A stretch of DNA of 64,000 bases, taken from Rubrobacteraceae bacterium (GTDB lineage Bacteria; Actinomycetota; Rubrobacteria; Rubrobacterales; Rubrobacteraceae). How positions within the stretch are numbered: position 1 is the first letter of the stretch; each line of letters opens with the position of its first letter. The DNA lies in contig JAUJNO010000004.1 in assembly GCA_030448125.1 (NCBI GenBank), positions 136,894 through 200,893 of the forward strand. Direction: 5' to 3'. A program made the translations under genes and the position numbers. This document shows, piece after piece, positions 26,553-37,201 of this stretch. The notes beneath the pieces were generated by a model. That model had not been told where the DNA came from, searched no databases, and worked only from the letters and a program-made list of their open reading frames with translations.

Positions 26553-27478
26553 TGGCAACGAAGAGCGGTGCCCAGAAGAACGCACGGAAGGGCGAACCAG
26601 AAGGGGAGGGAGTCTTCAAGACCTCCGTATCCGCGCGGCATGCGCTGGATCGCGTGTTCTCGGTCCTCGTGTTCGTCGCCGCCATGATAGGGCTGGTCGT
26701 GTTGGCGGTCTTGCTGGTAGATATCGCCCGGGACGGGCTACCGCGCCTGAGCTGGGCCTTCATTACCAGCTTTCCTTCGGTCATTCCCCAGAATTCGGGC
26801 ATCTACCCGGCCCTGCTCGGTTCACTGTGGCTGCTGGGCCTGACGGCGATCCTAAGCGTTCCTTTGGGCATCGGGGCGGCCGTCTACCTGGAGGAGTACG
26901 CCCCCGACAACTGGCTGACTCGCTTGATCGAGGTGAACATCTCCAACCTGGCCGGCGTGCCTTCCATCATCTACGGTCTGCTGGGCCTGGGCATCTTCGT
27001 GAACCTGCTGGGAGGCATAACCGGCGGGCAGAGCATCGTCTCGGGAGCCCTGACTCTTAGCCTGCTCATCCTGCCCGTTATAATAATCGCTACCCGGGAG
27101 GCCCTGCGTACCATCCCGGGCGCCGTGCGCGAGGGAGGGTACGCTCTAGGGGCGACGCGCTGGGAGGTGATCCGGAGCCACCTGCTGCCGATGGCCCTAC
27201 CCGGCGCCCTTACCGGCACGATCCTGGCGCTCTCGCGCGCCATCGGCGAGACGGCGCCCCTGATCGTCGTCGGGGCCGCGACCTACATAACCTTCGCTCC
27301 CGACAGCCCGCTGAGCAGTTACAGCGCGCTCCCCATCCAGATCTACTCCTGGGTCTCCCAGCCACAGCCCGCGTTCCAGCTCGCCGCCGCCGCCGGTATA
27401 GTTGTCCTGATGGTCGTGCTGCTGCTGACGAACTCGGTCGCTATCTGGCTGCGGAACAAGTACCAGAGACGTGGGTAG
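26552..27478 (+). CDS. pstA: Phosphate ABC transporter permease PstA
   Basis: 308 residues, six membrane helices, EAA-type loop with core [15 protein letters not shown] near residue 190. The N-terminal 20 residues are charged and cytoplasmic. ATG 26552 overlaps the pstC stop. Partner of PstC. Confidence 0.95.
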   Translation: MATKSGAQKNARKGEPEGEGVFKTSVSARHALDRVFSVLVFVAAMIGLVVLAVLLVDIARDGLPRLSWAFITSFPSVIPQNSGIYPALLGSLWLLGLTAILSVPLGIGAAVYLEEYAPDNWLTRLIEVNISNLAGVPSIIYGLLGLGIFVNLLGGITGGQSIVSGALTLSLLILPVIIIATREALRTIPGAVREGGYALGATRWEVIRSHLLPMALPGALTGTILALSRAIGETAPLIVVGAATYITFAPDSPLSSYSALPIQIYSWVSQPQPAFQLAAAAGIVVLMVVLLLTNSVAIWLRNKYQRRG

Positions 27479-27516
27479 GGGTCAGAGAAAGCTTTATACT
27501 AAAGGAAGGCGCGTGT

Positions 27517-28410
<894 letters not shown>

Positions 28411-28421
28411 AGAGGTTTCGC

Positions 28422-29120
28422 ATGCCGCGAGAGACTTTTCAAAGGGAGCTCGACCAGCTGGTCGAGGAGGTCGTGGAACTCGGACGGGAGGTCGAGTCCT
28501 CTTTAGGCACCATGGTCGAGGCCCTGCAGGGGCAGGACGGCGAGATTGCGAAGAGGGAGATTGGCGTGGACTCCCGCTTCAAGGAGCGGGGAGCGGAGAT
28601 CGACGAGGAGTGCATGGTCTTGCAGGCCCGCCAGGCGCCGGTGGCCCGAGATCTCAGGCTCGTCTACACCGTGCAGGCCGTGACCAACCATCTGGTGCGC
28701 GCCGGTACCCTCTGCGAGCACATCTGCCACGCGATCGTCGAGACCGGCGGCGCCGACCAGGATTCCGACCTGTCCGCCACGCTCTCCGAGATGGCGCGGG
28801 GTGCCCGCAGCCTCTTCGGGGAGGGTCTCGACGTCTTCGAAAGCCGCGACATAGACCGCGCTCGTGACCTGGAGGCCGCTGACGACAAGGTGGACCTGCT
28901 CTACTCGGAGGCTATGAACCTCGTCGTCAACCCTAACAAGGAAGAAAGTGGCTCTCCGGAGTGGCGTGTCCGGGCCGCTCTCATGGTGCATTACCTCGAA
29001 CGCATAGCCGATCATGGCGTGGACGTCGGCGGACGAACCGTGTTCCTCGTCACTGGCGAGCGCATGGAGAGCGCCATGCGCCAGTACCGCGAGCGACGCA
29101 TCGATTCCGACGAAGACTAG
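28422..29120 (+). CDS. phoU: Phosphate regulator PhoU
   Basis: 232 residues, two PhoU three-helix repeats. The acidic metal-binding helices are visible (SRFKERGAEIDEEC near 47; ADDKVDLLYSE near 155). PhoU links the Pst transporter to the PhoR/PhoB-type two-component system, repressing it when phosphate is plentiful. ATG 28422, 11 bases after pstB. Last gene of the operon. The sensor and regulator are not in the window. Confidence 0.93.
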   Translation: MPRETFQRELDQLVEEVVELGREVESSLGTMVEALQGQDGEIAKREIGVDSRFKERGAEIDEECMVLQARQAPVARDLRLVYTVQAVTNHLVRAGTLCEHICHAIVETGGADQDSDLSATLSEMARGARSLFGEGLDVFESRDIDRARDLEAADDKVDLLYSEAMNLVVNPNKEESGSPEWRVRAALMVHYLERIADHGVDVGGRTVFLVTGERMESAMRQYRERRIDSDED

Positions 29121-29164
29121 CCGCGAATACGTATAGAACGCTGACTCGGCCCCACCGGTAGTAG

Positions 29165-29178
29165 TTGTATGCTACAAT
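29165..29178 (+). promoter_or_regulatory. Promoter with overlapping inverted repeat, rrf2-type gene
   Basis: TTGTA-TGC-TACAA (29165-29177) overlaps a -10 TACAAT (29173-29178). Suits an autoregulatory operator for the Rrf2 protein that follows. No clear -35. Confidence 0.4.
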
Positions 29179-29226
29179 TCAGGCGTAGTTTTGCCTGGAG
29201 AGCGAGTCGTATTTGGGAAGCTTGGT

Positions 29227-29724
29227 TTGAGGCTTACGAAGAAAAGCAAGTACGCGGTACGGGCGCTCATGGAGCTAGCGCTCGACAGCTGTGGATCTCC
29301 TCTTGGGGTGTACGAGATCGCCCGCAGGCAGCACATCCCCGAGAGGTTTCTCGAGCAGATCTTCGGCGACCTGAGGCGGGAGGGGATTCTCGAGAGCCAC
29401 CGTGGAGCGCACGGAGGGTTCTGCTTCGCCGTGTCCCCCGAAGACGTGACCGTGCTCGACATCGTCGAGATCCTGGACGGCGAGGTCCGTCCGGCGCGCT
29501 GCTCGGCCGGCGGACAGTGCTACATCGCCGACGCGCCGCTATGCGCGACGAGCGAGATCTGGGACGAAGCCCGCGTCGCCCTCGAAAGCGTCTTCGGCCG
29601 CTATACCATCGCCGAGATAGCCGCCAAAGAACGCGAGACCCGCGCCGTCCGCGCCGAAGCGGCGGACGACGAAGCGGACGCCGTGACGCAAGCCGAGCCC
29701 GCGACGACCTCCGTCACCGGATAG
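29227..29724 (+). CDS. Rrf2/IscR-family transcriptional regulator
   Basis: 165 residues from TTG 29227, which gives the family start MRLTKKSKYAVRALMEL. Winged helix at about 10-70 (IPERFLEQIFGDLRREGIL recognition part). Three cysteines, C-x6-C-x7-C in ARCSAGGQCYIADAPLC near 92-107, match the 2Fe-2S ligand pattern of IscR, RsrR and CymR-like sensors, so it probably reads iron-sulfur or redox status. A 30-residue Ala/Glu-rich tail is unusual. No isc/suf or cys genes are adjacent. Confidence 0.88.
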   Translation: MRLTKKSKYAVRALMELALDSCGSPLGVYEIARRQHIPERFLEQIFGDLRREGILESHRGAHGGFCFAVSPEDVTVLDIVEILDGEVRPARCSAGGQCYIADAPLCATSEIWDEARVALESVFGRYTIAEIAAKERETRAVRAEAADDEADAVTQAEPATTSVTG

Positions 29725-29759
29725 AAGAACCTCTCCGCAAAGAGGCGGAGGGCCTCAGG

Positions 29760-30443
29760 ATGCGCCTCCGTTCGCACCTCCGTGGCCTCACCGAACTGGC
29801 CGAAACCCTCATCGAAGTTGAAGGCGCGACCTACCGAATAACCCACCCGGCGGCGGCCGACGCCCTCATAGACGAGGAAGAGTTCGCCCGGGACGAGCAG
29901 CTCCCCTACTGGGCGGATCTCTGGCCGAGTGCCGTGGCGCTGGCGCGCTCGCTTTCGCGTCCGTCCGCGCGGCACGTCCCCGAGGAGCGCCTCGCCGGGA
30001 GGCGCGTTGTCGAGCTTGGCTGCGGCGTCGGGCTCCCGAGCGCGGTCGCCCTCGCCCGCGGGGCCAGGGTCACGGCCACCGACCACTACGCGGCCGCCCT
30101 CGACTTCGCCCGCTACAACGCCCTCGCAAACCTCGGGTACGGACCTTGTACACGGCTCCTGGACTGGCACGCGCCCCGCACGGAAGGCATCGGCTGCTTC
30201 GACCTCGTCCTCGCCGCCGACGTGCTCTACGAAGAGAGGAACGTCCCGGCGCTCGCGGCCCTGATCCCCACCCTCCTCGCCCCCGGCGGCGAGGTCCTGA
30301 TCGCCGACCCCCGTCGCAAGAACGCCCCGTCGTTCCTGGAGACGATGCAAGCGGGGGGCTTTCGCCCGTCGACGGAGGAGCATTCCGTGCCGTCGGACGG
30401 CCGAACGATCACGGTCCTCTTGCACCGGCTCCGGACGTGCTGA
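29760..30443 (+). CDS. SAM-dependent methyltransferase (METTL21-like)
   Basis: 227 residues with PYWADLWPSAVALA near 49, SAM-binding VVELGCGVGLPSAVAL near 84 and DLVLAADVLYEE near 146. The combination resembles the family-16 protein-lysine methyltransferases and related bacterial enzymes. Substrate unknown. ATG 29760 lies in a GGAGGGCCTCAGG context, 35 bases after the Rrf2 gene. A short CTCCGC/GCGGAG hairpin lies between. Confidence 0.8.
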   Translation: MRLRSHLRGLTELAETLIEVEGATYRITHPAAADALIDEEEFARDEQLPYWADLWPSAVALARSLSRPSARHVPEERLAGRRVVELGCGVGLPSAVALARGARVTATDHYAAALDFARYNALANLGYGPCTRLLDWHAPRTEGIGCFDLVLAADVLYEERNVPALAALIPTLLAPGGEVLIADPRRKNAPSFLETMQAGGFRPSTEEHSVPSDGRTITVLLHRLRTC

Positions 30444-30649
30444 CCCTGGGTCGCGAGGTTCGCGCGGTTGCCGCTCGCTCGTACCGTGCTGTAGTCTGGG
30501 GACGAGCGGGCTCGGCGTAGCGCGCGGGGTAGCGGCGGGCTCTCTCCGCGCGGCGCGGAAGGAAGGGGTAGACGGCGCGAATCTCCGGCGGTAGAGGCCG
30601 GGGCTTGTTCGTCGTGAGGGCGGTGATCTCGTAGAGAAGGAGGGATATC
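30444..30649. other. 206-bp intergenic stretch
   Basis: No gene, tRNA or clear hairpin seen. The only notable feature is the AGAAGGAGGG ribosome site of the next gene. Confidence 0.5.
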
Positions 30650-30871
30650 GTGAAGAAGAAGCTGGCTCTACTGGCGGCATCTCTGGCGATGCTGCTGACG
30701 GTTACTGCTGCTCTGGCCCTGGCACAGACGGAGCCGGTCGACGAGGATCAGCTACGGTGCCTGATACCCGAGGGATGCGATACGAACGGCGACGGCATGC
30801 CGGACCTTAGAGCCGGCGAGCCCGCGCCTGGCCCCTCGCCGGGCGCCGTGCAGTACGACAACGCCGCCTGA
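30650..30871 (+). CDS. Small secreted protein with Ca-binding-like loop
   Basis: 73 residues. Classical signal peptide (MKKKLALLAASLAML..., cut after ALA near 25). The mature part of about 48 residues holds two cysteines and DTNGDGMPDL, the dockerin/thrombospondin type-3-like calcium loop. GTG 30650 follows a strong AGAAGGAGGG. Not recognised beyond that. It is short and would be exported and possibly disulfide-bonded. Confidence 0.7.
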   Translation: MKKKLALLAASLAMLLTVTAALALAQTEPVDEDQLRCLIPEGCDTNGDGMPDLRAGEPAPGPSPGAVQYDNAA

Positions 30872-30956
30872 GAGGAGGCGAACGGGAAGAGAGTAGTAGT
30901 CTTCCCGGAACGGACCCACGGCGTGGCGCGTCGGGCGGACCCGGGTTTCCGGCTGT

Positions 30957-30962
30957 TATACT
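30957..30962 (+). promoter_or_regulatory. -10 box of a leaderless pcrA mRNA
   Basis: TATACT ends seven bases before the GTG start of pcrA, and no Shine-Dalgarno is present. Confidence 0.5.
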
Positions 30963-30969
30963 CCGTTTC

Positions 30970-33135
30970 GTGCTACTGGACCAGCTAAACCCCACCCAGC
31001 TAGACGCCGTCACGCACACCGAAGGGCCACTACTCATCCTCGCCGGGGCCGGAAGCGGCAAGACGCGCGTTCTTACGCATAGGATCTCCCACCTCATAGA
31101 TGAGGGGCTCGCGGCGCCGGACGAGATACTCGCTATCACCTTCACGAACAAGGCCGCAAACGAGATGAAGGACCGGGTGGCGCTCCTCGTCGGGCCGGAC
31201 TCGCGCAAGATGTGGGTCTCGACCTTCCACGCGTTCTGCGCCCGCGTCTTGCGGGTCTACGCCGAGAAGCTCGGGTACCGCCGGGAGTTCACGATCTACG
31301 ACTCCGCCGACCAGGTACGGCTCGTGAGGCGCTGCATAATAGAGCTTGGCAAGGACCCAAAGCGCTTCAACCCCAGGTCTTTCCACGCCCAGATCTCCAC
31401 CGCCAAGAACCTCCTCCTGGACGCGAACGACTACCTGCGCCAGACCGAGGGTTTCATGGCCGAGAACGTCGCCGAGGTCTACGACCTCTACCAGAAGCGC
31501 CTTTACGAGAACAACGCGATGGACTTCGACGACCTCATAATGCAGACCGTAGCCCTACTCGAAGTCTTCCCGGAGGTACGCGAACGCTACCAACGCCGCT
31601 TCAAGTACATCCACGTCGACGAATACCAGGACACGAACCACGCCCAATACCGGCTCGTGAACACTTTAGCCGCTGAACACCGTAACTTGTGTGTCGTCGG
31701 GGACGACGATCAGTCGGTGTACTCGTGGCGAGGAGCGGACATACGAAACATCCTCGACTTCGAGCGGGACTACCCGGAGGCGAAGGTCGTCAAGCTGGAG
31801 CAGAACTACCGCTCGACCCAGACGATCCTGGACGCGGCGAACGCGGTGGTGGCGAACAACGCTTCACGCAAGGCGAAGGAGCTGTGGACTGCTGGGGACG
31901 AGGGCGAGCGCATCCGGGTGTTTACGGCGGCGGACGACTATGCGGAGGCGCGGTTCGTGGTCTCGGAGATCTTGCGGCTCGTCGATTCCGGGGCTTCTTT
32001 GAGGGATGTGGCGGTCTTTTACCGGACGAACGCGCAGAGCCGGACGTTGGAGGACGTGTTAGTGCGCGAGGGGGTGCCGTACCAGATCGTCGGCGGCGTG
32101 AGGTTCTACGAGCGGGCGGAGATCAAGGACGCGATGGCGTACCTGTCGGTGATCTCCAACCAGGACGCCTCGGTCTCCCTGGAGCGGATCGTCAACGTCC
32201 CTAAAAGAGGGCTCGGCGCGACCTCGGTGGCGCGTCTGCAGGAGTACGCCTCGCGAAACGGCGTCTCCCTCTACGACGCCCTCTCCGAGGCCGACGAGGC
32301 CGGGCTCACGGGGAAGGCTCGCAAGGCCTGCCCTCAGGTGCGGGAGCTCTTCGAGGGTTGGCGGGTCGCCGCGAGGGAGGTTCCGCCGTCGGAGATCATA
32401 GAGGCCGTGCTCGACGAGTCGGGGTACAGGGCGGAGCTTCAGGCGGAGAACACGGTGGAGGCCGAGTCGCGCCTGGAGAACCTGCAGGAGTTGGTGAACG
32501 CCGCCGCCGAGTACGAGAGGATTGAACCCGAAGCTACCCTGGACGGCTTCTTGCAGGAGCAGGCACTGTTCTCGGAGGCTGACAGGCTCACGGGCGAGGG
32601 TAGGGTTACGTTGATGACGCTGCACAACGCCAAAGGGCTCGAGTACGACCACGTCTTCGTGGTGGGGATGGAGGAGGGGACCTTCCCGCACGCCCGATCC
32701 ATGGACGAGCAGAATCTGGAAGAGGAGCGCAGGCTGGCCTACGTCGGGATCACGCGGGCAAAGAAGACGCTGACGCTCTCGTACGCCCGGGTGCGTTCGA
32801 CCTACGGCGAGCGCGAGTACCAGATGCCCTCGCGCTTCCTCTCGGAGATCCCCGAGAGGTTCAAGGCCGGCTCCGTTCCCGCTACCGGCTCCGTTAGCGG
32901 TGGTTCCACCCGCGGCTCCGCGGGGCGCGGGGGATGGGGCAGTGCTTTGCCGCGACGCGAAGGGCGCCAGGAGGGGGACGCTGCTTCCGCCGCTTTCAGC
33001 GCGGGGGAGAGGGTGCGGCACGCCAAGTTTGGGATAGGAGAGGTCGTTGAGGCGCAGGACGGGAAGGTCGTCGTCCGGTTCGGCTCGGAGGAGAGGATAT
33101 TCGTGCCGGAGTTGGCGCCTCTGAGCAAGGCGTGA
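30970..33135 (+). CDS. pcrA: UvrD/PcrA-family ATP-dependent DNA helicase
   Basis: 721 residues, superfamily 1A helicase for repair and rolling-circle functions. Walker A ILAGAGSGKTRVL near 23, DEYQDTNHAQY near 217, GDDDQSVYSWRGA near 238, TLMTLHNAKGLEYDHVF near 545 and VGITRAKKTL near 590. A linker leads to the C-terminal Tudor-like end (VRHAKFGIGEVV...), the RNA-polymerase-interacting module of PcrA. GTG 30970, predicted leaderless. Confidence 0.95.
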   Translation: MLLDQLNPTQLDAVTHTEGPLLILAGAGSGKTRVLTHRISHLIDEGLAAPDEILAITFTNKAANEMKDRVALLVGPDSRKMWVSTFHAFCARVLRVYAEKLGYRREFTIYDSADQVRLVRRCIIELGKDPKRFNPRSFHAQISTAKNLLLDANDYLRQTEGFMAENVAEVYDLYQKRLYENNAMDFDDLIMQTVALLEVFPEVRERYQRRFKYIHVDEYQDTNHAQYRLVNTLAAEHRNLCVVGDDDQSVYSWRGADIRNILDFERDYPEAKVVKLEQNYRSTQTILDAANAVVANNASRKAKELWTAGDEGERIRVFTAADDYAEARFVVSEILRLVDSGASLRDVAVFYRTNAQSRTLEDVLVREGVPYQIVGGVRFYERAEIKDAMAYLSVISNQDASVSLERIVNVPKRGLGATSVARLQEYASRNGVSLYDALSEADEAGLTGKARKACPQVRELFEGWRVAAREVPPSEIIEAVLDESGYRAELQAENTVEAESRLENLQELVNAAAEYERIEPEATLDGFLQEQALFSEADRLTGEGRVTLMTLHNAKGLEYDHVFVVGMEEGTFPHARSMDEQNLEEERRLAYVGITRAKKTLTLSYARVRSTYGEREYQMPSRFLSEIPERFKAGSVPATGSVSGGSTRGSAGRGGWGSALPRREGRQEGDAASAAFSAGERVRHAKFGIGEVVEAQDGKVVVRFGSEERIFVPELAPLSKA

Positions 33136-33157
33136 GGATCTGGAAGGGGTAATCTCA

Positions 33158-34777
33158 ATGACACACGTTTACGTAATCGGGCACAGGAACCCGGACACGG
33201 ATACTATAGCGTCGGCGATAGGGTACGCGGAGCTGAAAGGCAGGCTCGACCCGGAGAACGTCTACGCCCCGGCGCGGCTGGGGGAGGTGAACACCCAGAC
33301 GCGTTGGGCACTCGAGAAGAGCGGGGCCGGAGAGCCGAAGCTCCTGAAGCACATCATGCTCCGGGTCAAGGACGTAATGAACAACGTGACGACCGCTCAT
33401 AAGAACGACCCCTTGCGCAACGTCGGCCTGACGATGGCGAAGGAGAACATAAGCCAGGTGCCAATAGTCGACGACGACGGGACGCTCGTCGGTATCGTGA
33501 CCGAGAAGGACCTTGCGCGCATGTACGTCCGCGAGTCGCGCGAGGCCTCGACCTTCGTCTCGACCCCGGTCTCCGTGCGCGCGATAGTCGAGGTTCTGGA
33601 GGGCGAGCTCCTCGCCGGGGAAGACAGAGACACCAGCGGCAAGCTGTGGGTGATCTCGATGAGCGTCGACTCGATGGGGCAGTCCATGGAGACCGGCGAC
33701 ATCGTAGTTATCGGGGACAGGACGGAGGGCCAGCGGCGCGCCATCGAGCTCGGCGCGGGTATCCTCGTGGTCTCCAACGGTGTCAGACCAGACGATGAGA
33801 TCTTGAGGATGGCCGAAGAGAAGGGGACTCCGGTCGTGCTCAGTCCTCTAGACTCCTACGTGACGAGCCGGATGATACAGCTCTCGGTACCTTGCTGGGA
33901 GGTGATGACCGGGAACCCGTTGACCGTAAACCCCGAAGAGCTCCTCGCCGACATTACCAACAACGTCATGGCGGTCCACTACCGGGCGGCGATCGCCGTG
34001 GACGACGACAAGAGGCCTCTGGGCATACTCACGCGCACGGATCTACTCAACCCCGAGCCGCGGAGGGTCTTGCTCGTGGACCATGCCGAGAGGGGCCAGA
34101 GCGTGCCGGGCGTCGAGCAGGCCCAGGTCGTCGAGATCCTCGACCACCACCACGTGGGCAACGTCGAGACCAGAACCCCCATCCCCGCCACCTTCGACCC
34201 AGTCGGCTCGACGGCTACCCTGATCCTGGAGCGTTACAAAGCGAGCGGCATCAGGCCCGAGGAGCCGACGGCGAAGATGCTGCTCGCGGCGGTCCTCTCG
34301 GACACGGTGATCTTCAACTCCCCGACGACGACCGACCGCGACCGCGAGGTCGTGCGCTACCTGGAGGGGATGTTGGACCTCGACGCCAGAGAGTTCGGGA
34401 TGGAGATGTTCGAGGCTTCGTCGGACGTCTCTGACCTCTCGCCCGGGGAGATCATAGGCCGCGACCAGAAGGAGTACGCCCTGGGCGACGCGGGCGCGAT
34501 GAGCATCTCCCAGATAGAGACGGTGGGCGCCGGTCTGCTGGAGCGCAAGGACGAGCTGCTCGACGCTCTGGAGGGGTTGCGGCAGAGGAACGGCTACCTC
34601 TTCGCGGCGCTCATGGTCACGGACATCATCGAAGGGGGCACCGAGCTCCTGTGCGTCGGCGATTGCGACCCCGTCGAGCGGGTCTTCGACAAGCAGGCCA
34701 GGGACAACGTCATAAACCTGCCTGGCGTACTGAGCCGCAAAAAGCAGGTCGCCCCCAAGCTACTCGCAGCCTTTTAG
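33158..34777 (+). CDS. Manganese-dependent inorganic pyrophosphatase with CBS and DRTGG domains
   Basis: Family II pyrophosphatase. 539 residues: DHH N-part with GHRNPDTDT near 7, two CBS motifs flanking a DRTGG domain (about 65-300), then DHHHVGN near 330 and a C-terminal DHHA2 domain (SRKKQVAPKL substrate site). CBS-PPases are inhibited by AMP/ADP and activated by ATP or diadenosine polyphosphates, so it is probably tuned to energy status. ATG 33158 with AAGGGG upstream, 22 bases after pcrA. Confidence 0.93.
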   Translation: MTHVYVIGHRNPDTDTIASAIGYAELKGRLDPENVYAPARLGEVNTQTRWALEKSGAGEPKLLKHIMLRVKDVMNNVTTAHKNDPLRNVGLTMAKENISQVPIVDDDGTLVGIVTEKDLARMYVRESREASTFVSTPVSVRAIVEVLEGELLAGEDRDTSGKLWVISMSVDSMGQSMETGDIVVIGDRTEGQRRAIELGAGILVVSNGVRPDDEILRMAEEKGTPVVLSPLDSYVTSRMIQLSVPCWEVMTGNPLTVNPEELLADITNNVMAVHYRAAIAVDDDKRPLGILTRTDLLNPEPRRVLLVDHAERGQSVPGVEQAQVVEILDHHHVGNVETRTPIPATFDPVGSTATLILERYKASGIRPEEPTAKMLLAAVLSDTVIFNSPTTTDRDREVVRYLEGMLDLDAREFGMEMFEASSDVSDLSPGEIIGRDQKEYALGDAGAMSISQIETVGAGLLERKDELLDALEGLRQRNGYLFAALMVTDIIEGGTELLCVGDCDPVERVFDKQARDNVINLPGVLSRKKQVAPKLLAAF

Positions 34778-34790
34778 GGCGGAGTAGCTC

Positions 34791-35636
34791 GTGGCGAAGA
34801 TCCTGGACGGCAAGGCCGTAGCCGCCGAGGTGCGCTCCGAGGTGGCCGCGGAGGTCGCGCGGCTTAGAGGTTGGGGTATCCTCGCGCGCCTCGACGTGGT
34901 CCTCGTCGGCGATGACCCGGCTTCGGCGACCTACGTCCGCATGAAGCAGAAGGACTGCGCCGAGGTCGGCATCGAGTCCCGGGTCCACCGCTTCGAAGCG
35001 CATACCTCCCAGGAGGAGCTCGCCGACCTCGTCGAGCGGCTCAACGCAGATACGGCCGTCTCCGGATTTTTTATCCAACTCCCGCTGCCGGAGGGGCTCG
35101 ACCCGCTCGCCCTTCTCTCGGAGATAGACCCGGCCAGGGACGTGGACGGTTTGAGCCCTTTGAGCGTCGGGCGTCTCTCCATCGGCCTGCCGAGCCTCCT
35201 GCCCTGCACGCCGCACGGCGTCATCCAGCTCCTGAGACGCAGCGGAGTACAGATAGAGGGCAGGGAGGCCGTGGTGATCGGACGCTCCAACCTCGTCGGC
35301 AAGCCCCTAGCCCAGCTCCTATTGCGCGAAAACGCTACCGTTACCGTCTGCCACTCGCGCACGGAGAACCTGCCCGAGGTGGCGCGCCGGGCGGACTTAC
35401 TCATAGTCGCCGCGGGCAGGCGGGAGTTCGTGGGAGCCGAGTACGTCCGCGAGGAGGCGGTCGTCGTGGACGTCGGCATCCACGGGAGGGAGGGGGGCGG
35501 CCTCGTCGGGGACGTGAGGTTCGACGAGGTCGAGCCGGTAGTCTCTCACATCACGCCAGTGCCGGGTGGTGTTGGGCCGATGACGCGGGCGATGCTGCTC
35601 TATAACACCCTGCAGGCCGCGCGGGCGGCCGGGTAA
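34791..35636 (+). CDS. folD: Methylenetetrahydrofolate dehydrogenase/cyclohydrolase FolD
   Basis: Interconverts methylene-, methenyl- and 10-formyl-tetrahydrofolate. 281 residues with the catalytic YVRMKQKDC near 45 (K), QLPLPEGLD near 97, NAD(P)-binding GRSNLVGKPLAQLL near 163 and the end PVPGGVGPMTRAML near 258. GTG 34791. Convergent with the Uma2-family gene 11 bases on. Confidence 0.96.
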   Translation: MAKILDGKAVAAEVRSEVAAEVARLRGWGILARLDVVLVGDDPASATYVRMKQKDCAEVGIESRVHRFEAHTSQEELADLVERLNADTAVSGFFIQLPLPEGLDPLALLSEIDPARDVDGLSPLSVGRLSIGLPSLLPCTPHGVIQLLRRSGVQIEGREAVVIGRSNLVGKPLAQLLLRENATVTVCHSRTENLPEVARRADLLIVAAGRREFVGAEYVREEAVVVDVGIHGREGGGLVGDVRFDEVEPVVSHITPVPGGVGPMTRAMLLYNTLQAARAAG

Positions 35637-35647
35637 GCGTTCCGGGT

Positions 35648-36238
35648 CTACCCGAGGATATCGCCTGCGGCGACCTCGAGACCGGGTATCGTCCGCGACG
35701 TCACGGTTTCGCCGTGCTTTATTCTCACGGTTTCGCGGTACTCTCCGCTGTCCGGTCTCGAGTGGACCTCTATGGTCTCCGCGGGCAGGTTGACGAGCCA
35801 CGCTTCGGGAATGCCCGCGCGCGCGTAGAGGGGCAGCTTTGCCTCAAGGTCTCGCTCCACCGACGTGTCCGCGACCTCGATGAGGAGGAGCACGTCGTCG
35901 GGCATTGGATGGCCTCCGGTATAGAAGTCGTCGCGAGGCCGGAGCAGGGAGATGTCGGGCTCCGGTTCGGAGTTGCCGTTTAGAAGGATCGGACTCTGCA
36001 CACGCACGATAGCGCTCAGATCCGTAAACCTGTTCAGGAGTCTATTGAGGCGATCGACGCACGCGGCGTGGCGGCTGCCGATAGGACTCATTTTTACTAT
36101 CTCTCCCTCAATGAGTTCGACGCGATCGTCCTCGGAGAGGATACCGACCTCGGCCATGCGATGGTACTCGTGGACGCTGAAGCGCCTTTTCTCGGCCCGG
36201 ACCGGCACGCCTTCTCGCTTCGTTTCGGACGAAACCAT
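35648..36238 (-). CDS. Uma2-family (DUF820) putative endonuclease
   Basis: 196 residues with a PD-(D/E)xK-type nuclease fold: VELIEGEIVKMSPIG near 40, EPEPDISLL near 91 (catalytic Asp), LLLIEVADTS near 117 and KLPLYARAGIPEAWLVN near 134. The family is abundant in cyanobacteria and some actinobacteria and is often mobile. Biological role unknown. ATG 36238 or 36256 (six residues longer). The expected VxExxS catalytic Glu-Val-Ala core is intact. Confidence 0.85.
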   Translation of the reverse strand: MVSSETKREGVPVRAEKRRFSVHEYHRMAEVGILSEDDRVELIEGEIVKMSPIGSRHAACVDRLNRLLNRFTDLSAIVRVQSPILLNGNSEPEPDISLLRPRDDFYTGGHPMPDDVLLLIEVADTSVERDLEAKLPLYARAGIPEAWLVNLPAETIEVHSRPDSGEYRETVRIKHGETVTSRTIPGLEVAAGDILG

Positions 36239-36364
36239 CGTCCGGGATACTAGCATAACCCGAGGAAGATCCCGCGCCGGCAAACGGACGGGGACGGCCC
36301 CGCCCCTGCTGGATCTTGCTGTATCATCGCTGGGGTTTCGTTCAAAGAGAAACGGAGGACGGCG

Positions 36365-37186
36365 ATGGATTTGCGGCTTGGAGGCAAGCGCGCATTGGTG
36401 ACAGGCTCGACCGCCGGGATCGGGTTCGCGGCGGCGGCAAGGTTGGCCGAGGAGGGCGCCTCGGTGGTAATAAACGGGCGTTCCGCGGAACGGGTCGAGG
36501 AGGCCGTGCGGCGTGCGCGTGAGCGCGCGCGGGAGAGGGCGCCGGAGGCCGACGAGGTCTCGGGCGAGGTCTCGGGTGTGGCGGCGGACCTCGGTACGGC
36601 GGAGGGCGTCGAGGAGTTGCTGCGGCAGGTTCCCGAGACGGACATCCTGGTCAACAACCTCGGCATCTTCGAGCCCAAAGACTTCGGGGAGATCACCGAC
36701 GACGACTGGTTCCGCTTCTTCGAGACCAACGTGATGAGCGGGGTGCGGCTGGCGCGCCGTTACCTGCCCGGGATGAAGGAGCGGGACTGGGGCCGGATCG
36801 TGTTCGTCTCCAGCGAGTCGGCGGTCCACATACCGCCGGAGATGATCCACTACGGCGTGACCAAGACGGCCCAGCTTGCCGTCGCCCGCGGCTTGGCCGA
36901 GACCACCGTGGGGACCGGCGTGACTGTGAACTCGGTGTTGCCCGGACCTACCGCCTCCGAAGGCGTGAAGACCTTCGTCGGGCGGATGGCCCAGGAGCAG
37001 GGCAAGGATGAGGCCGCCATGGAGGAGGAGTTCTTCCAGACGGCCCGCCCCACCTCCCTGCTGCAACGCTTCATCGAGCCCGAAGAGGTGGCCGAGATGA
37101 TCGCCTTCGTCTGCAGCCCGGCCTCATCGGCCACCAACGGCGCCTCTCTCCGAGCCGACGGCGGTGTCGTCCGCTCGGTCGTATGA
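36365..37186 (+). CDS. SDR-family oxidoreductase
   Basis: 273 residues, Rossmann fold with TGSTAGIGFA near 14 and LVNNLGIFEP near 93, then SSES near 143 and the YGVTK catalytic pair near 162 (Tyr/Lys), so active. A charged insertion (RRARERARERAPEADEV) in the first helices is unusual. GGAGGACGGCG precedes ATG 36365. Substrate unknown. Transcribed toward the HNH gene and gatCAB. Confidence 0.88.
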   Translation: MDLRLGGKRALVTGSTAGIGFAAAARLAEEGASVVINGRSAERVEEAVRRARERARERAPEADEVSGEVSGVAADLGTAEGVEELLRQVPETDILVNNLGIFEPKDFGEITDDDWFRFFETNVMSGVRLARRYLPGMKERDWGRIVFVSSESAVHIPPEMIHYGVTKTAQLAVARGLAETTVGTGVTVNSVLPGPTASEGVKTFVGRMAQEQGKDEAAMEEEFFQTARPTSLLQRFIEPEEVAEMIAFVCSPASSATNGASLRADGGVVRSVV

Positions 37187-37201
37187 AGACTATCAACGCG
37201 G

